This document shows, piece by piece, positions 56,197 through 64,000 of a DNA stretch of 64,000 bases. The translations under genes and the position numbers were made by a program. The stretch's first letter is position 1. Each line of letters starts with the position of its first letter. Source of the stretch: JAMLIN01 sp041676645 (GTDB taxonomy: Bacteria; Pseudomonadota; Gammaproteobacteria; Burkholderiales; Burkholderiaceae_E); contig JBAYRO010000006.1 in NCBI GenBank assembly GCA_041676645.1, positions 9,960 through 73,959 of the forward strand. The letters run 5' to 3'. The notes under the pieces were generated by a model, which saw only the letters and a program-made list of their open reading frames with translations, was not told where the DNA came from and searched no databases.

Positions 56197-56634
56197 TCAG
56201 CGCGCCTGGCCCGGCTCCATGATCCCGCGCACGGCGGCATCGTCGACGGCCGGGATGCCGGCCTGCCGGGCGTTGCGCTCGATGGCCTGGTGCTCGCGCA
56301 GGGCCCGCCGCGCCTGCACGGCTATCCGGTCGAGCTCGTCCTCGACCACCCGGCGCTCGGCATGGACGCGGCTTGAGCAATCACTTGCGAGAAAACGTCC
56401 GTGGCAACGCGCGAGGCCGGCCGACCAGCGAGCCTCCCATCGCTCCCGCAGGGACTGCACCTCGTCAATGGTCTCCTCGGCCTGGGCCTCGGTGTAGGTC
56501 CGTCCCAGCGGATGACCCGGCATGATGAGCGCCGGATCGGGAGTGCTGGCACAGCCGGCGAGCAGCACGACGAGCAGCGCGGACAGTCGGGCGCGGATCA
56601 GGAGAGCCTCCTTGCGCCGGGCGCCGCGCTCCAC
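56197..56634 (-). CDS. Small hypothetical lipoprotein
   Basis: A protein of up to 145 residues with a lipobox (LSALLVVLLAGCAS) and an Arg/Glu/Ala-rich, mostly helical mature part (EEVQSLRERWEARW-like, here DEVQSLRERWEAR). Its two further cysteines (ARCHGRF and SDCSSR) could form a disulfide. I list the GTG at 56634 as a standard start, but it has no Shine-Dalgarno. A CTG at 56601 is preceded 5 nt upstream by a perfect AAGGAGG (56613-56607) and would give a 17-residue signal peptide, so it may be the true start. No family recognised. It follows zapE after 14 nt. Confidence 0.6.
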   Translation of the reverse strand: MERGARRKEALLIRARLSALLVVLLAGCASTPDPALIMPGHPLGRTYTEAQAEETIDEVQSLRERWEARWSAGLARCHGRFLASDCSSRVHAERRVVEDELDRIAVQARRALREHQAIERNARQAGIPAVDDAAVRGIMEPGQAR

Positions 56635-56648
56635 GGCGATCCCGTCGT

Positions 56649-57785
56649 TCAGGTCAGTGATTCCACGACCTGCCGTCGCGGCAGGTCGAGGTACTCGGCC
56701 GACTGCATCTCGGCGAGCCGGGATGCCGTCCGGTAGAACTCGCCGGACATCGGCCCCGCAACGTACAGGGCCTGCGGCTCGCACTCGGCCGACAGCAGCA
56801 GCTTGACCCGCTGATCATAGAACACGTCGACCAGCCAGACGAAACGGCGCGCCTCCGATGCCATGGCCGGACTCATCCTGGGCACATCGGAGACGATGAC
56901 GGTATGGAAGGAGCGGGCAAGCTCGAGGTAGTCGAGCTGCGAGCGCGGCCCGCCGCAAAGGGTGTCGAAATCGAACCAGCACACGCCGTCGGCGCGCCGC
57001 CGCGCCCGCAGCTCCCGGCCTTCGACCAGCAGGACCGGGTCCTCGTCGGCGGTGGCGGCCAGGCGCTCGAAGGCGTCGGCGAGTTCCGCATCGGCAGCGG
57101 GCCCGGCCGGCACGAGGTAGGTCCGCACCTGGGCGAGCGTCTGGCGCCGATAGTCGATGCCGGCATCGACGCTGATCACGTCGAGGCGCTCCTCGAGCAG
57201 GGCGATCGCCGGCAGGATGCGCTCGCGATGCAGGCCATCGGGATAGAGTCCCGACGGGGCATAGTTCGAGGTCATGACGAAGGTCACGCCATGGGCGAAG
57301 AGGCCGCGCAAGAGGCGATCGAGGATCATCGCATCGGCGATGTCCGAGACATGGAACTCGTCGAAGCAGATCAGCCGGTAGCGGCGGGCAATGCGGCGGG
57401 CGACCTCGTCGAGCGGATCCTGCCGCCCCTTCAGGCCTTCGAGTTCGCGATGGACGCCGCGCATGAACTCGTGGAAATGCAGGCGGGTCTTGCGGACGAT
57501 GGGGATCGTCTCGAAAAAGCAGTCCATCAGGAAGCTCTTGCCCCGCCCCACGCCGCCATGCATCCAGACGCCACGAGGCACGTCGGGACGCGCGATCATC
57601 CGGCGCAGACGACCGCGCCGGCGCGTGCGAAATGCGACGAGCTCATCGTACATCCGCTGCAGGCGACCGATCGCGGCGAGCTGCGCCGCATCGGCCGTGT
57701 ATCCCCTGGCGGCAAGGATGCTTTCGTACTTTTGCTGGACGTTCAATGTCGTAGTGGGGACCACCGGCCCAGCCGGGCGCCTCAT
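56649..57785 (-). CDS. zapE: Cell division ATPase ZapE (AFG1-like)
   Basis: AAA-fold ATPase of 378 residues, associated with the Z ring under stress and similar to mitochondrial AFG1. Walker A is MHGGVGRGKSFLMDCFFE near residue 70 and Walker B CFDEFHVSDIADAMIL. VTFVMTSNYAPSGLYPDGLHRERILPAIALL is a highly diagnostic segment, and the ending RLAEMQSAEYL is typical. It follows lpdA after 14 nt; zapE downstream of odhB-lpdA is common in betaproteobacteria. The ATG at 57785 has no clear Shine-Dalgarno, so a GTG a few codons in is possible. Confidence 0.94.
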   Translation of the reverse strand: MRRPAGPVVPTTTLNVQQKYESILAARGYTADAAQLAAIGRLQRMYDELVAFRTRRRGRLRRMIARPDVPRGVWMHGGVGRGKSFLMDCFFETIPIVRKTRLHFHEFMRGVHRELEGLKGRQDPLDEVARRIARRYRLICFDEFHVSDIADAMILDRLLRGLFAHGVTFVMTSNYAPSGLYPDGLHRERILPAIALLEERLDVISVDAGIDYRRQTLAQVRTYLVPAGPAADAELADAFERLAATADEDPVLLVEGRELRARRRADGVCWFDFDTLCGGPRSQLDYLELARSFHTVIVSDVPRMSPAMASEARRFVWLVDVFYDQRVKLLLSAECEPQALYVAGPMSGEFYRTASRLAEMQSAEYLDLPRRQVVESLT

Positions 57786-57799
57786 GCGGCGAATCCGTA

Positions 57800-59230
57800 T
57801 TACATGTTCAATGCGCGCTTGTCGCTGGCAAGCGCAGCCTCGCGGACCACTTCGGACATCGAGGGGTGCGGATGGCAGACCCGGCCGATGTCCTCGGCGG
57901 ACGCCTTGAACTCCATCGCCACGGCCGCTTCCGCGATCAGGTCGCTCGCGTTGTGGGCGATGATGTGCACCCCGAGGATCTCGTCGGTCTTCGCATCGGC
58001 GATCATCTTCACGAAGCCCTCGGGATACCCCATGCCCAGCGCGCGCCCATTGGCCGCGAACGGGAACTGGCCGGCATGGTAGTCGCGCCCTTCCGCCTTG
58101 AGCTGCTGTTCGGTCTTGCCGACCCAGGCGATCTCGGGCGACGTGTAGATGACCCAGGGAATGGTGTTGTAGTCGATGTGCGGCGACTGTCCGGCGATCA
58201 GCTCGGCCACCATCACGCCCTCGTCCTCGCCCTTGTGCGCCAGCATCGGGCCGCGCACCACATCGCCGATCGCGTAGATGCCGGGCACGCTGCTGCGGCA
58301 GTGATCGTCGACCGGCACGAAGCCACGCTCGTCGACGGTGATTCCCACCGCCTCGAGACCGAGACCATCGGTGTTCGGCACCCGGCCGACCGAGACGACC
58401 AGACGGTCGACCTCCAGCGATTTCGCCTCGCCGCCGGCATCGGCGTACTGGATCGTCACGCCGCTGGGCGACTTCGTGACTTCGCTGATCGCCACGCCGA
58501 GCTGGATGTCCAGGCCCTGCCGGGCGAAGCTGCGCGCCGCCTCCTTGGCGACCGCGTCGTCGCAGGCCGCCAGGAAGGCCGGCATGGCTTCCAGCACGGT
58601 GACCTCGGAACCCAGCCGCCGCCACACCGAACCCAGCTCCAGCCCGATCACGCCGGCGCCGATCACGCCGAGCCGCTCGGGCACGGCGGCAAGCGACAGC
58701 GCGCCGGAGTTGTCGCAGATCGTTTCATTGTCGATCTCGATGCCGGGCAACTGGCGTGGATTCGAGCCGGTCGCGATGATCACGTTCTTCGCTTCGCTGA
58801 TCTCGGGCTCGCCCTCGCCGGAGACCTCGATACGGAAGAAACCCTCGGCGGACTCGAGGAATCGGCCATGGCCCTTGAGCCAGGTGATCCGGTTCTTGCG
58901 GAACAGGAACTCGATTCCCTTGGTCATCTTGCCGACGATGCCGTCCTTGCGCGCCATCATGCGGGCGATGTCGAGCTCCGCGCCGGTCACCGTGATGCCA
59001 TGGTCGCCGAGCTTGTGCGCGACCTTCTCGTATTCCTCCGAAGATGCCAGCAGCGCCTTCGAGGGAATGCAGCCGACGTTCAGGCAGGTACCGCCCAGGA
59101 CACGCTCGCCGACCGGATTCTGCCAGCGCTCCACGCAGGCGACCTTGAAGCCGAGCTGGGCGGCACGGATCGCCGCGATGTATCCGGCCGGACCGGATCC
59201 GATGACGACGACGTCGAATCGTTCTGACAT
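57800..59230 (-). CDS. lpdA: Dihydrolipoyl dehydrogenase (E3)
   Basis: FAD disulfide reductase of 476 residues that reoxidises lipoamide of the 2-oxoglutarate dehydrogenase complex, making NADH. The FAD motif is VVVIGSGPAGYIAAIRAAQLG, the redox disulfide GGTCLNVGCIPSKALL, the NAD motif LGVIGAGVIGLELGSVWRRLG, and the active-site HPHPSMSEVV lies near the end. It shares the minus-strand run with sucA and sucB, 13 nt downstream of sucB, so it is the E3 of this complex. Confidence 0.97.
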   Translation of the reverse strand: MSERFDVVVIGSGPAGYIAAIRAAQLGFKVACVERWQNPVGERVLGGTCLNVGCIPSKALLASSEEYEKVAHKLGDHGITVTGAELDIARMMARKDGIVGKMTKGIEFLFRKNRITWLKGHGRFLESAEGFFRIEVSGEGEPEISEAKNVIIATGSNPRQLPGIEIDNETICDNSGALSLAAVPERLGVIGAGVIGLELGSVWRRLGSEVTVLEAMPAFLAACDDAVAKEAARSFARQGLDIQLGVAISEVTKSPSGVTIQYADAGGEAKSLEVDRLVVSVGRVPNTDGLGLEAVGITVDERGFVPVDDHCRSSVPGIYAIGDVVRGPMLAHKGEDEGVMVAELIAGQSPHIDYNTIPWVIYTSPEIAWVGKTEQQLKAEGRDYHAGQFPFAANGRALGMGYPEGFVKMIADAKTDEILGVHIIAHNASDLIAEAAVAMEFKASAEDIGRVCHPHPSMSEVVREAALASDKRALNM

Positions 59231-59243
59231 GCCAGGTTCCTCC

Positions 59244-60578
59244 TCAGAGATCGAGCAGCAGGCGGGAGGGATCCTCCATCGCCTCCTTGATCGCGACGAG
59301 GAACAGCACCGCCTCGCGGCCGTCGATGATCCGGTGATCGTAAGACAGGGCGAAGTAGTTCATCGGTCGCACCACAACCTCGCCGTTCTCGACGACGGCC
59401 CGTTCCTTCGTGGCGTGGATACCGAGGATCGCCGACTGGGGCGGATTGATGATCGGGGTCGAGAGCATCGATCCGAATACTCCGCCGTTGCTGATCGAGA
59501 AGGTTCCGCCGGTGAGCTCCTCGAGGCCGAGCTTGCCCTGCTGGGCGCGCTGGCCATAGTCGGCGATGGTCTTCTCGATCTGCGCGAAGCTGAGCTGGTC
59601 GGCATTGCGGATCACCGGCACGACCAGTCCGCGCGGCGAGCCGACGGCAACGCCGACGTCGAAGAAGCCGTGGTAGACGATGTCGGTGCCGTCGATCGAG
59701 GCGTTCACGACCGGGTACTTCTTGAGGGCATGCACGACCGCCTTGACGAAGAAGGACATGAAGCCGAGGCGAATGCCGTTGGTCTTCTCGAACGGCTCCT
59801 GGTACTTCTTGCGCAGCGCCATCACGGGCGCCATGTTGACTTCGTTGAAGGTGGTGAGGATCGCGTTGGTCGCCTGCGACTGCAGCAGGCGCTCGGCGAC
59901 CCGCTGGCGCAGGCGCGACATCGGCACCCGCTGTTCCGGGCGTCCCTCGAGGACCTTCGCGAGATCGATCGGGGGGCGCACCTGCGGCAGGCTGGGTGCC
60001 GCCGCCGGGCCGGGAGGCGGCGCCGGCGCCGGTACCGGCGCCGCGGCCGGCGCGGCGAGCTTGCCGAGGACATCACCCTTGGTGATCCGGCCATCCTTGC
60101 CCGTACCGGTGACATCGCCGGGGCCGAGGTTGTTCTCCGCCATCAGCTTGGCGGCCGAGGGCATCGCGATCTCCTTGCCGGGTCGCGATGCCGGAGCCGG
60201 GGCCGACTGCGAGCCGGGGGCATGCTGCGCGGGGGCCGGCGCGGCGGCCGGGGCCGCAGCAGGGGCCGGGGCCGCAGCGGGGGCTTCGGCTGGCGCCGCC
60301 GGTGCCGCGGCCTGCGACGCGGACGCTCCCGCCTTGCCCTCGGTATCGAGGATGGCGATCACCTGGTCGGCCACCACGGTCGCTCCGTCGCTCGCCCGGA
60401 TCTCGGTGATCACGCCGGAGTCCGGAGCGGGCAGTTCCAGCACCACCTTGTCGGTTTCGATATCGATGAGGTTCTCGTCGCGACCGACGGAATCACCCAC
60501 CTGCTTGTGCCACTGCAGGAGCGTCGCCTCGGCGACCGACTCCGACAGTTGCGGGACCTTGACTTCTACCAGGGCCAT
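59244..60578 (-). CDS. sucB: 2-oxoglutarate dehydrogenase E2, dihydrolipoyl succinyltransferase
   Basis: E2 core subunit of 444 residues. The N-terminal lipoyl domain has the lipoylated lysine in DIETDKVVLELPAP near residue 44. An Ala/Pro-rich hinge of about 55 residues precedes the E3-binding domain (MPSAAKLMAENNLGPGDVTGTGKDGRITKGDVL), and a second hinge follows. The catalytic domain ends with SYDHRIIDGREAVLFLVAIKE, with the active-site His and Asp. A succinyl- rather than acetyl-transferase is inferred from the neighbouring sucA. AAATGGCC is at the start, with no strong Shine-Dalgarno. Confidence 0.97.
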   Translation of the reverse strand: MALVEVKVPQLSESVAEATLLQWHKQVGDSVGRDENLIDIETDKVVLELPAPDSGVITEIRASDGATVVADQVIAILDTEGKAGASASQAAAPAAPAEAPAAAPAPAAAPAAAPAPAQHAPGSQSAPAPASRPGKEIAMPSAAKLMAENNLGPGDVTGTGKDGRITKGDVLGKLAAPAAAPVPAPAPPPGPAAAPSLPQVRPPIDLAKVLEGRPEQRVPMSRLRQRVAERLLQSQATNAILTTFNEVNMAPVMALRKKYQEPFEKTNGIRLGFMSFFVKAVVHALKKYPVVNASIDGTDIVYHGFFDVGVAVGSPRGLVVPVIRNADQLSFAQIEKTIADYGQRAQQGKLGLEELTGGTFSISNGGVFGSMLSTPIINPPQSAILGIHATKERAVVENGEVVVRPMNYFALSYDHRIIDGREAVLFLVAIKEAMEDPSRLLLDL

Positions 60579-60670
60579 TTATGAAGTACTCCGAATATCT
60601 GTGAATTCCTGCGCCGGGCCCGGCGGTCCGTTTCGGCGAACCCGGCCTGCTTCGATGAGTGCCGGGTCGA

Positions 60671-63526
60671 TCACTTCCTGCTGCGCGACTTGCCGTCGCC
60701 GAAAGCCGCCGCCACCAGCTCCTTCTGCTGGGCGAAATGCTTGTCGAAGTAACCGACCGCGGGCGAAGCCGAGGCCGGGCGGCCGGCGTAGCCGAGCTTC
60801 TGGTTCGCGCCCAGGGCTTCGTTGATGTGATGCTGGACGTAGAACCAATAGCCCTGGTTTTGCGGTTCATCCTGGCACCACACCACCTGCCTGGCTGCGG
60901 TGAAACGCTTGAACTCCGTCTCGAACGCCTTGTGGGGGAAGGGATAGAGCTGTTCGATCCGGATGATCGCGACATCGTTCGCGTTGCGCTCGCGCCGGGC
61001 TGCGATCAGGTCGTAGTAGACCCGGCCGGAACACAGGATCAGGCGCTTCACCCCGGCGGGGTCGATCTCCGGATCGCTCTCGCCGATCACCGTCTCGAAG
61101 CCCCCCTTGGACAGCGTCGCCAGGGACGAGGTCGCCTCCTTGTGCCGCAGCAGCGACTTGGGCGTGAGGATGACCAGCGGCTTGCGGAACAGCCGGATCA
61201 TCTGGCGACGCAGGAGGTGGAATATCTGGGCCGGCGTCGTCGGCTGGCAGATCTGCATGTTGTTCTCGGCGCACAGCTGCAGGAAGCGTTCCGGCCGGGC
61301 CGAGGAATGCTCGGGCCCCTGCCCTTCGTAACCGTGGGGCAGCATCAGGGTCAGGCCCGAGACCCGACCCCATTTGGTTTCACCCGAGGAGATGAACTGG
61401 TCGATGACGACCTGGGCGCCGTTGACGAAGTCGCCGAACTGCGCTTCCCATACCACCAGGGTGTTCGGCTCGGCCGTCGAGTAGCCGTATTCGAAGCCGA
61501 GCACCGCTTCCTCGGACAGCACCGAATCGATCACGGTGAACCGACCCTGGTTGGGCGCGATGTTCTCCAACGGGATGTACTTGCCCACGCCCCATTCCTC
61601 GCGCTTCTGGTCATGGAGCACGGCATGCCGGTGGGTGAAGGTGCCGCGACCGCTGTCCTGGCCCGAGAGCCGCACCCCGTAGCCTCCGGCGACCAGCGTC
61701 GCGAAGGCGAGATGTTCGCCCATGCCCCAGTCGAGCGGAATCTCGCCGCGTCCCATCTTGGCGCGCTCGGCGATGACCCGCTGCACCAGCGGATGGATGC
61801 TGACCGTGTCGGGAACCCGCGAGATGATGTCGGCGATCCGCTGCAGCTCCGCCAGCGGCACGGCGGTATCGGCGCTGTCGGTCCACTTGCGGTTCAGGTA
61901 GGGCATCCAGTCGACCGCGTACTTGCTCTTGAAGTTCGAGATCACCGGATCGGCCGTATGCCGACCCGCATCCATCGCATCGCGGAACTCGGTAGCCGCC
62001 GCGGCCGCGTCGTCCTCGGTGATCACGCCCTGCGTGATGAGCTTGTCGACATAGATGCTGCGGGTCGACGGCAGGGCCGCGATCTTGCGGTACATCAGCG
62101 GCTGGGTCAGCGAGGGCGTGTCCTGTTCGTTGTGGCCCAGCTTGCGGTAGCAGACGATGTCGATGACGATGTCCTTGCGGAACGCCATCCGGTAGTCGAC
62201 CGCGATCTGCATCGCCAGCACCACCGCCTCGGGATCGTTGCCGTTGACATGCAGCACCGGCGCCTCGATGCTCTTGACCACGTCGGTGCAATAGAGCGTC
62301 GAGCGCGCATCGCGTGGGTCGGAGGTGGTGAAGCCGATCTGGTTGTTGATGACGATGTGCACCGTCCCGCCGGTCCCGTAGCCGCGGGTGAGCGCCATGT
62401 TCAGGCACTCCATCACGACGCCCTGCCCCGCGAAGGCGGCATCGCCGTGCACCAGCACCGCCAGGACCTCGTCACCCTTGGGGTCGTTGCGACGATCCAT
62501 GCGCGCCCGCGCGGAACCGCCCACGACGGCGTTGACGATCTCGAGGTGCGAGGGATTGAACGCGAGCGAGAGGTGGACGGGCCCGCCTTCGGTGGAGACG
62601 TCGCTCGAGAAACCCTTGTGGTACTTGACGTCGCCGCTGGGCAGGTCGTCGGCGTGCTGCCCCTCGAATTCCGCGAAGAGCTCCTGTGGCATCTTGCCGA
62701 GGATGTTGACCAGGACGTTGAGGCGGCCCCGGTGCGCCATCCCGATCACGATCTCCTGGATGCCGTGCTTGCCCGAATGCTGGATGACCTCGTCGAGGCC
62801 GGCGATGAAGCTCTCGCCGCCCTCGAGCGAAAAGCGCTTCTGGCCGACGTACTTGGTGTGGAGGTACTTCTCGAGGCCTTCGGCGGCGGTGAGTTGCTCG
62901 AAGACGTGGAGCTTCTTCTCGCGCGAGAACTTGGGCGTCGCGCGGGTGGATTCCATGCGCTCCTGGATCCAGCGCTTCTGGGCCGGATCGGTGATGTGCA
63001 TGAACTCGGCGCCGATGGTGCCGCAGTAGGTGTCGCGCAGCGCATGCAGCAGCTCGCGCAAGGTGGCGCTCTCGAAGCCGAAGAAGGTGTTGGCGACCGA
63101 ATAGATGTTGGCGTGGTCACCCTCGGTGAAGTCGTAGAAGGCCGGCTCCAGCTCGGGAATCGTCGGCCGCTCGTGCCGCTTGAGTGGATCGAGGTCGGCC
63201 CAGCGATTGCCCAGGGAACGGTAGGCGGCGATCAGGGACTGGACGAAAACCTGCTTGCGGGCCGTACCGGCATCGCCTCCCATGACGCGAGGCGCGAGAG
63301 TGCCCTCACGGGAACGCTCGGCGAAGGACCGGACGATCGGGGCATGGGCGACATCGCGCGACTGGACGTTGCCGTCGGCGGCGGGCACCACCTGCATATT
63401 GTCGAAATAGGCCCGCCATTCCTCCGAAACGGAGCTCGGATTGTCCAGGTAACTCTCGTAGAGTTCCTCGATATAGGGGGCATTGCCGCCGAACAGATAG
63501 GAGTTCGACTGGAGGGACTTCATCAT
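60671..63526 (-). CDS. sucA: 2-oxoglutarate dehydrogenase E1 component
   Basis: Thiamine-diphosphate-dependent E1 of 951 residues that decarboxylates 2-oxoglutarate in the TCA cycle. The N-terminal E2-binding motif is SNSYLFGGNAPYIEELYESYL. The ThDP-binding region includes GMAHRGRLNVLVNILGK, HGDAAFAGQGVVMECLNM and VINNQIGFTTSDPRDARS. LPHGYEGQGPEHSSARPERFLQLCAENNMQI and the C terminus are diagnostic. Two ATGs (63526, 63523) follow AAGGTG. It heads sucA-sucB-lpdA; a group II intron end lies about 360 nt upstream. Confidence 0.98.
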   Translation of the reverse strand: MMKSLQSNSYLFGGNAPYIEELYESYLDNPSSVSEEWRAYFDNMQVVPAADGNVQSRDVAHAPIVRSFAERSREGTLAPRVMGGDAGTARKQVFVQSLIAAYRSLGNRWADLDPLKRHERPTIPELEPAFYDFTEGDHANIYSVANTFFGFESATLRELLHALRDTYCGTIGAEFMHITDPAQKRWIQERMESTRATPKFSREKKLHVFEQLTAAEGLEKYLHTKYVGQKRFSLEGGESFIAGLDEVIQHSGKHGIQEIVIGMAHRGRLNVLVNILGKMPQELFAEFEGQHADDLPSGDVKYHKGFSSDVSTEGGPVHLSLAFNPSHLEIVNAVVGGSARARMDRRNDPKGDEVLAVLVHGDAAFAGQGVVMECLNMALTRGYGTGGTVHIVINNQIGFTTSDPRDARSTLYCTDVVKSIEAPVLHVNGNDPEAVVLAMQIAVDYRMAFRKDIVIDIVCYRKLGHNEQDTPSLTQPLMYRKIAALPSTRSIYVDKLITQGVITEDDAAAAATEFRDAMDAGRHTADPVISNFKSKYAVDWMPYLNRKWTDSADTAVPLAELQRIADIISRVPDTVSIHPLVQRVIAERAKMGRGEIPLDWGMGEHLAFATLVAGGYGVRLSGQDSGRGTFTHRHAVLHDQKREEWGVGKYIPLENIAPNQGRFTVIDSVLSEEAVLGFEYGYSTAEPNTLVVWEAQFGDFVNGAQVVIDQFISSGETKWGRVSGLTLMLPHGYEGQGPEHSSARPERFLQLCAENNMQICQPTTPAQIFHLLRRQMIRLFRKPLVILTPKSLLRHKEATSSLATLSKGGFETVIGESDPEIDPAGVKRLILCSGRVYYDLIAARRERNANDVAIIRIEQLYPFPHKAFETEFKRFTAARQVVWCQDEPQNQGYWFYVQHHINEALGANQKLGYAGRPASASPAVGYFDKHFAQQKELVAAAFGDGKSRSRK

Positions 63527-63884
63527 TGACGCTTCACCTTTTGTAACGAGTTTCTCGTCGACGAGGCATGGAACCCGTCGATTCACGGGATTCCAGGACG
63601 GGCGAACCGGTATGCGGTCCACCGCGTCCGCGGTACGGAGATCCTGTCTACATCATTGAATTTCCTCTCGGAATTTCGTAAAGGATACTCTGGCTCTATG
63701 ACGCCGGCCACCTTGCCCCCTCGATCGCGAGGGATCACGGGGCCTGGCGACGGAGTCGACGAACGCGAGTGTTGCCTGCCCGCAACGAGTGCCACATTCT
63801 TCCCAGGCTCCGCAGCGGCCCACCTCAGGATGGACCCGACGCCGCCGTCCCGATCCGCCGAAAAGCGGAAGCCGGGGCGGCCCG
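63527..63884. other. 358-nt upstream region of sucA without a gene
   Basis: No credible coding frame lies here; the open frames are Arg/Pro-rich chance products. It should contain the sucA promoter on the minus strand, but I found only a weak TATCCT-type -10. A 12-bp perfect palindrome, CTCGTCGACGAG (63554-63565), lies about 30 nt before the sucA start, and a 5-bp hairpin (CCTCG/CGAGG) lies further up. The left edge of the group II intron tail bounds it at 63885. Confidence 0.6.
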
Positions 63885-64000
63885 ATCGGGATAGGGGGAC
63901 CGCCATGATAGCGGCCGCCCCTCCCACACCACCCGGCATGCGGGTCCGCACCGGGCGGTTCGAGTGGTTGAGGTCATGAGAGACGGGGAACACCGAGCCG
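63885..64000 (-). mobile_element. 3' end of a group II intron (domains V and VI), body beyond the window
   Basis: On the minus strand, GAACCGCCCGGTGCGG begins at 63961 and folds as domain V: a 9-bp lower stem with a G.U wobble in the middle of a CGC triad, a 2-nt bulge on the 3' side, a 4-bp upper stem and a GACC loop. GGGAGGGGC then starts a domain VI helix closed by CCCCTATCCC. An unpaired A at 63892 lies 7 nt before the end CCCGAT at 63885, right for the branch point and the usual AY 3' end. About 39 nt of upstream linker are visible. Any reverse transcriptase gene would lie past base 64000. Confidence 0.78.

Noticed and set aside
63740..63790. Sigma-54-like TGGCAC...TTGC upstream of sucA
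   Set aside because: The spacer is two bases too short (3 instead of 5), so it does not fit the -24/-12 pattern.
63656..63979. 107-codon plus-strand frame at the right edge
   Set aside because: Antisense to the intron end, with low-complexity composition and no Shine-Dalgarno.
63583..63993. 136-codon minus-strand frame over the intron end
   Set aside because: Part of it (NRPVRTRMPGGVGG) is simply translated group II domain V; the rest is Arg/Pro-rich with no support.

Overview
The window is one 64 kb stretch of a GC-rich chromosome, almost all housekeeping genes. The gene order points to a betaproteobacterium, most like Burkholderiales and relatives. The blocks that suggest this are tig-clpP-clpX-lon-hupB-ppiD with interspersed tRNAs, lplT-alr-radA next to tsaB-rimI-udg, ispF-ispD divergent from mfd-serB, phaC-phaB-phaR-rimO, and sucA-sucB-lpdA-zapE. 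This assignment is inference from gene order and protein motifs; no database search was possible.

Layout. 1-6020: the tail of a PilU-type pilus ATPase, then a tightly overlapping run of ArsC/Spx-like protein, dapE, prmB, an ABC-F ATPase and a phosphopantetheinyl transferase. 6123-10125: a 3-hydroxyacyl-CoA dehydrogenase, an aminoglycoside-phosphotransferase-fold kinase and an acyl-CoA dehydrogenase, which together look like a split ACAD10/11 (or LvaA/LvaC) module; a perfect 22-bp-arm palindrome follows. 10209-13819: DUF1178 protein, tRNA 2-selenouridine synthase and PpiD. 13838-20792: proteostasis block on the minus strand (tRNA-Leu, tig, clpP, clpX, lon, hupB, tRNA-Val, tRNA-Asp) with readable promoters, including a heat-shock-type one before lon. 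20807-25183: RND efflux pump and its lipoprotein adaptor, with a promoter-operator. 25218-28341: hpnCDE for squalene. 28343-34271: radA, alr, lplT, udg, rimI, tsaB. 34368-36911: small secreted protein and OmpR/EnvZ. 37025-39554: rubrerythrin, CCG-type iron-sulfur protein and DUF3501. 39614-46634: ispF, ispD, mfd, serB, rimO. 46712-50013: phaR, phaB, phaC for polyhydroxyalkanoate. 50119-56634: small membrane protein, pgeF, rluD, bamD, DinG/YoaA helicase, YdcH-like protein, PP2C phosphatase and a small lipoprotein. 56649-63526: zapE, lpdA, sucB and sucA. 63885-64000: the 3' end (domains V and VI) of a group II intron whose body lies beyond the right edge.

How the genes fit together. Several metabolic units are complete in themselves: the 2-oxoglutarate dehydrogenase complex (sucA, sucB, lpdA), squalene formation from farnesyl diphosphate (hpnCDE), and PHA reduction, polymerisation and regulation (phaB, phaC, phaR, without a thiolase). 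Clp, Lon, trigger factor, HU and PpiD form a folding and proteolysis block. At least five genes (hpnC, tsaB, alr, ompR and the secreted protein at 34368-34664) have a -10-like hexamer 6-8 nt before the start codon and little or no Shine-Dalgarno sequence, which suggests leaderless transcripts.

The least explained parts are the rubrerythrin/CCG/DUF3501 cluster, the kinase plus acyl-CoA dehydrogenase pair, the GGGGTCAGACTCC palindrome, the group II intron tail upstream of sucA, and the basic N-terminal extension on PhaC.
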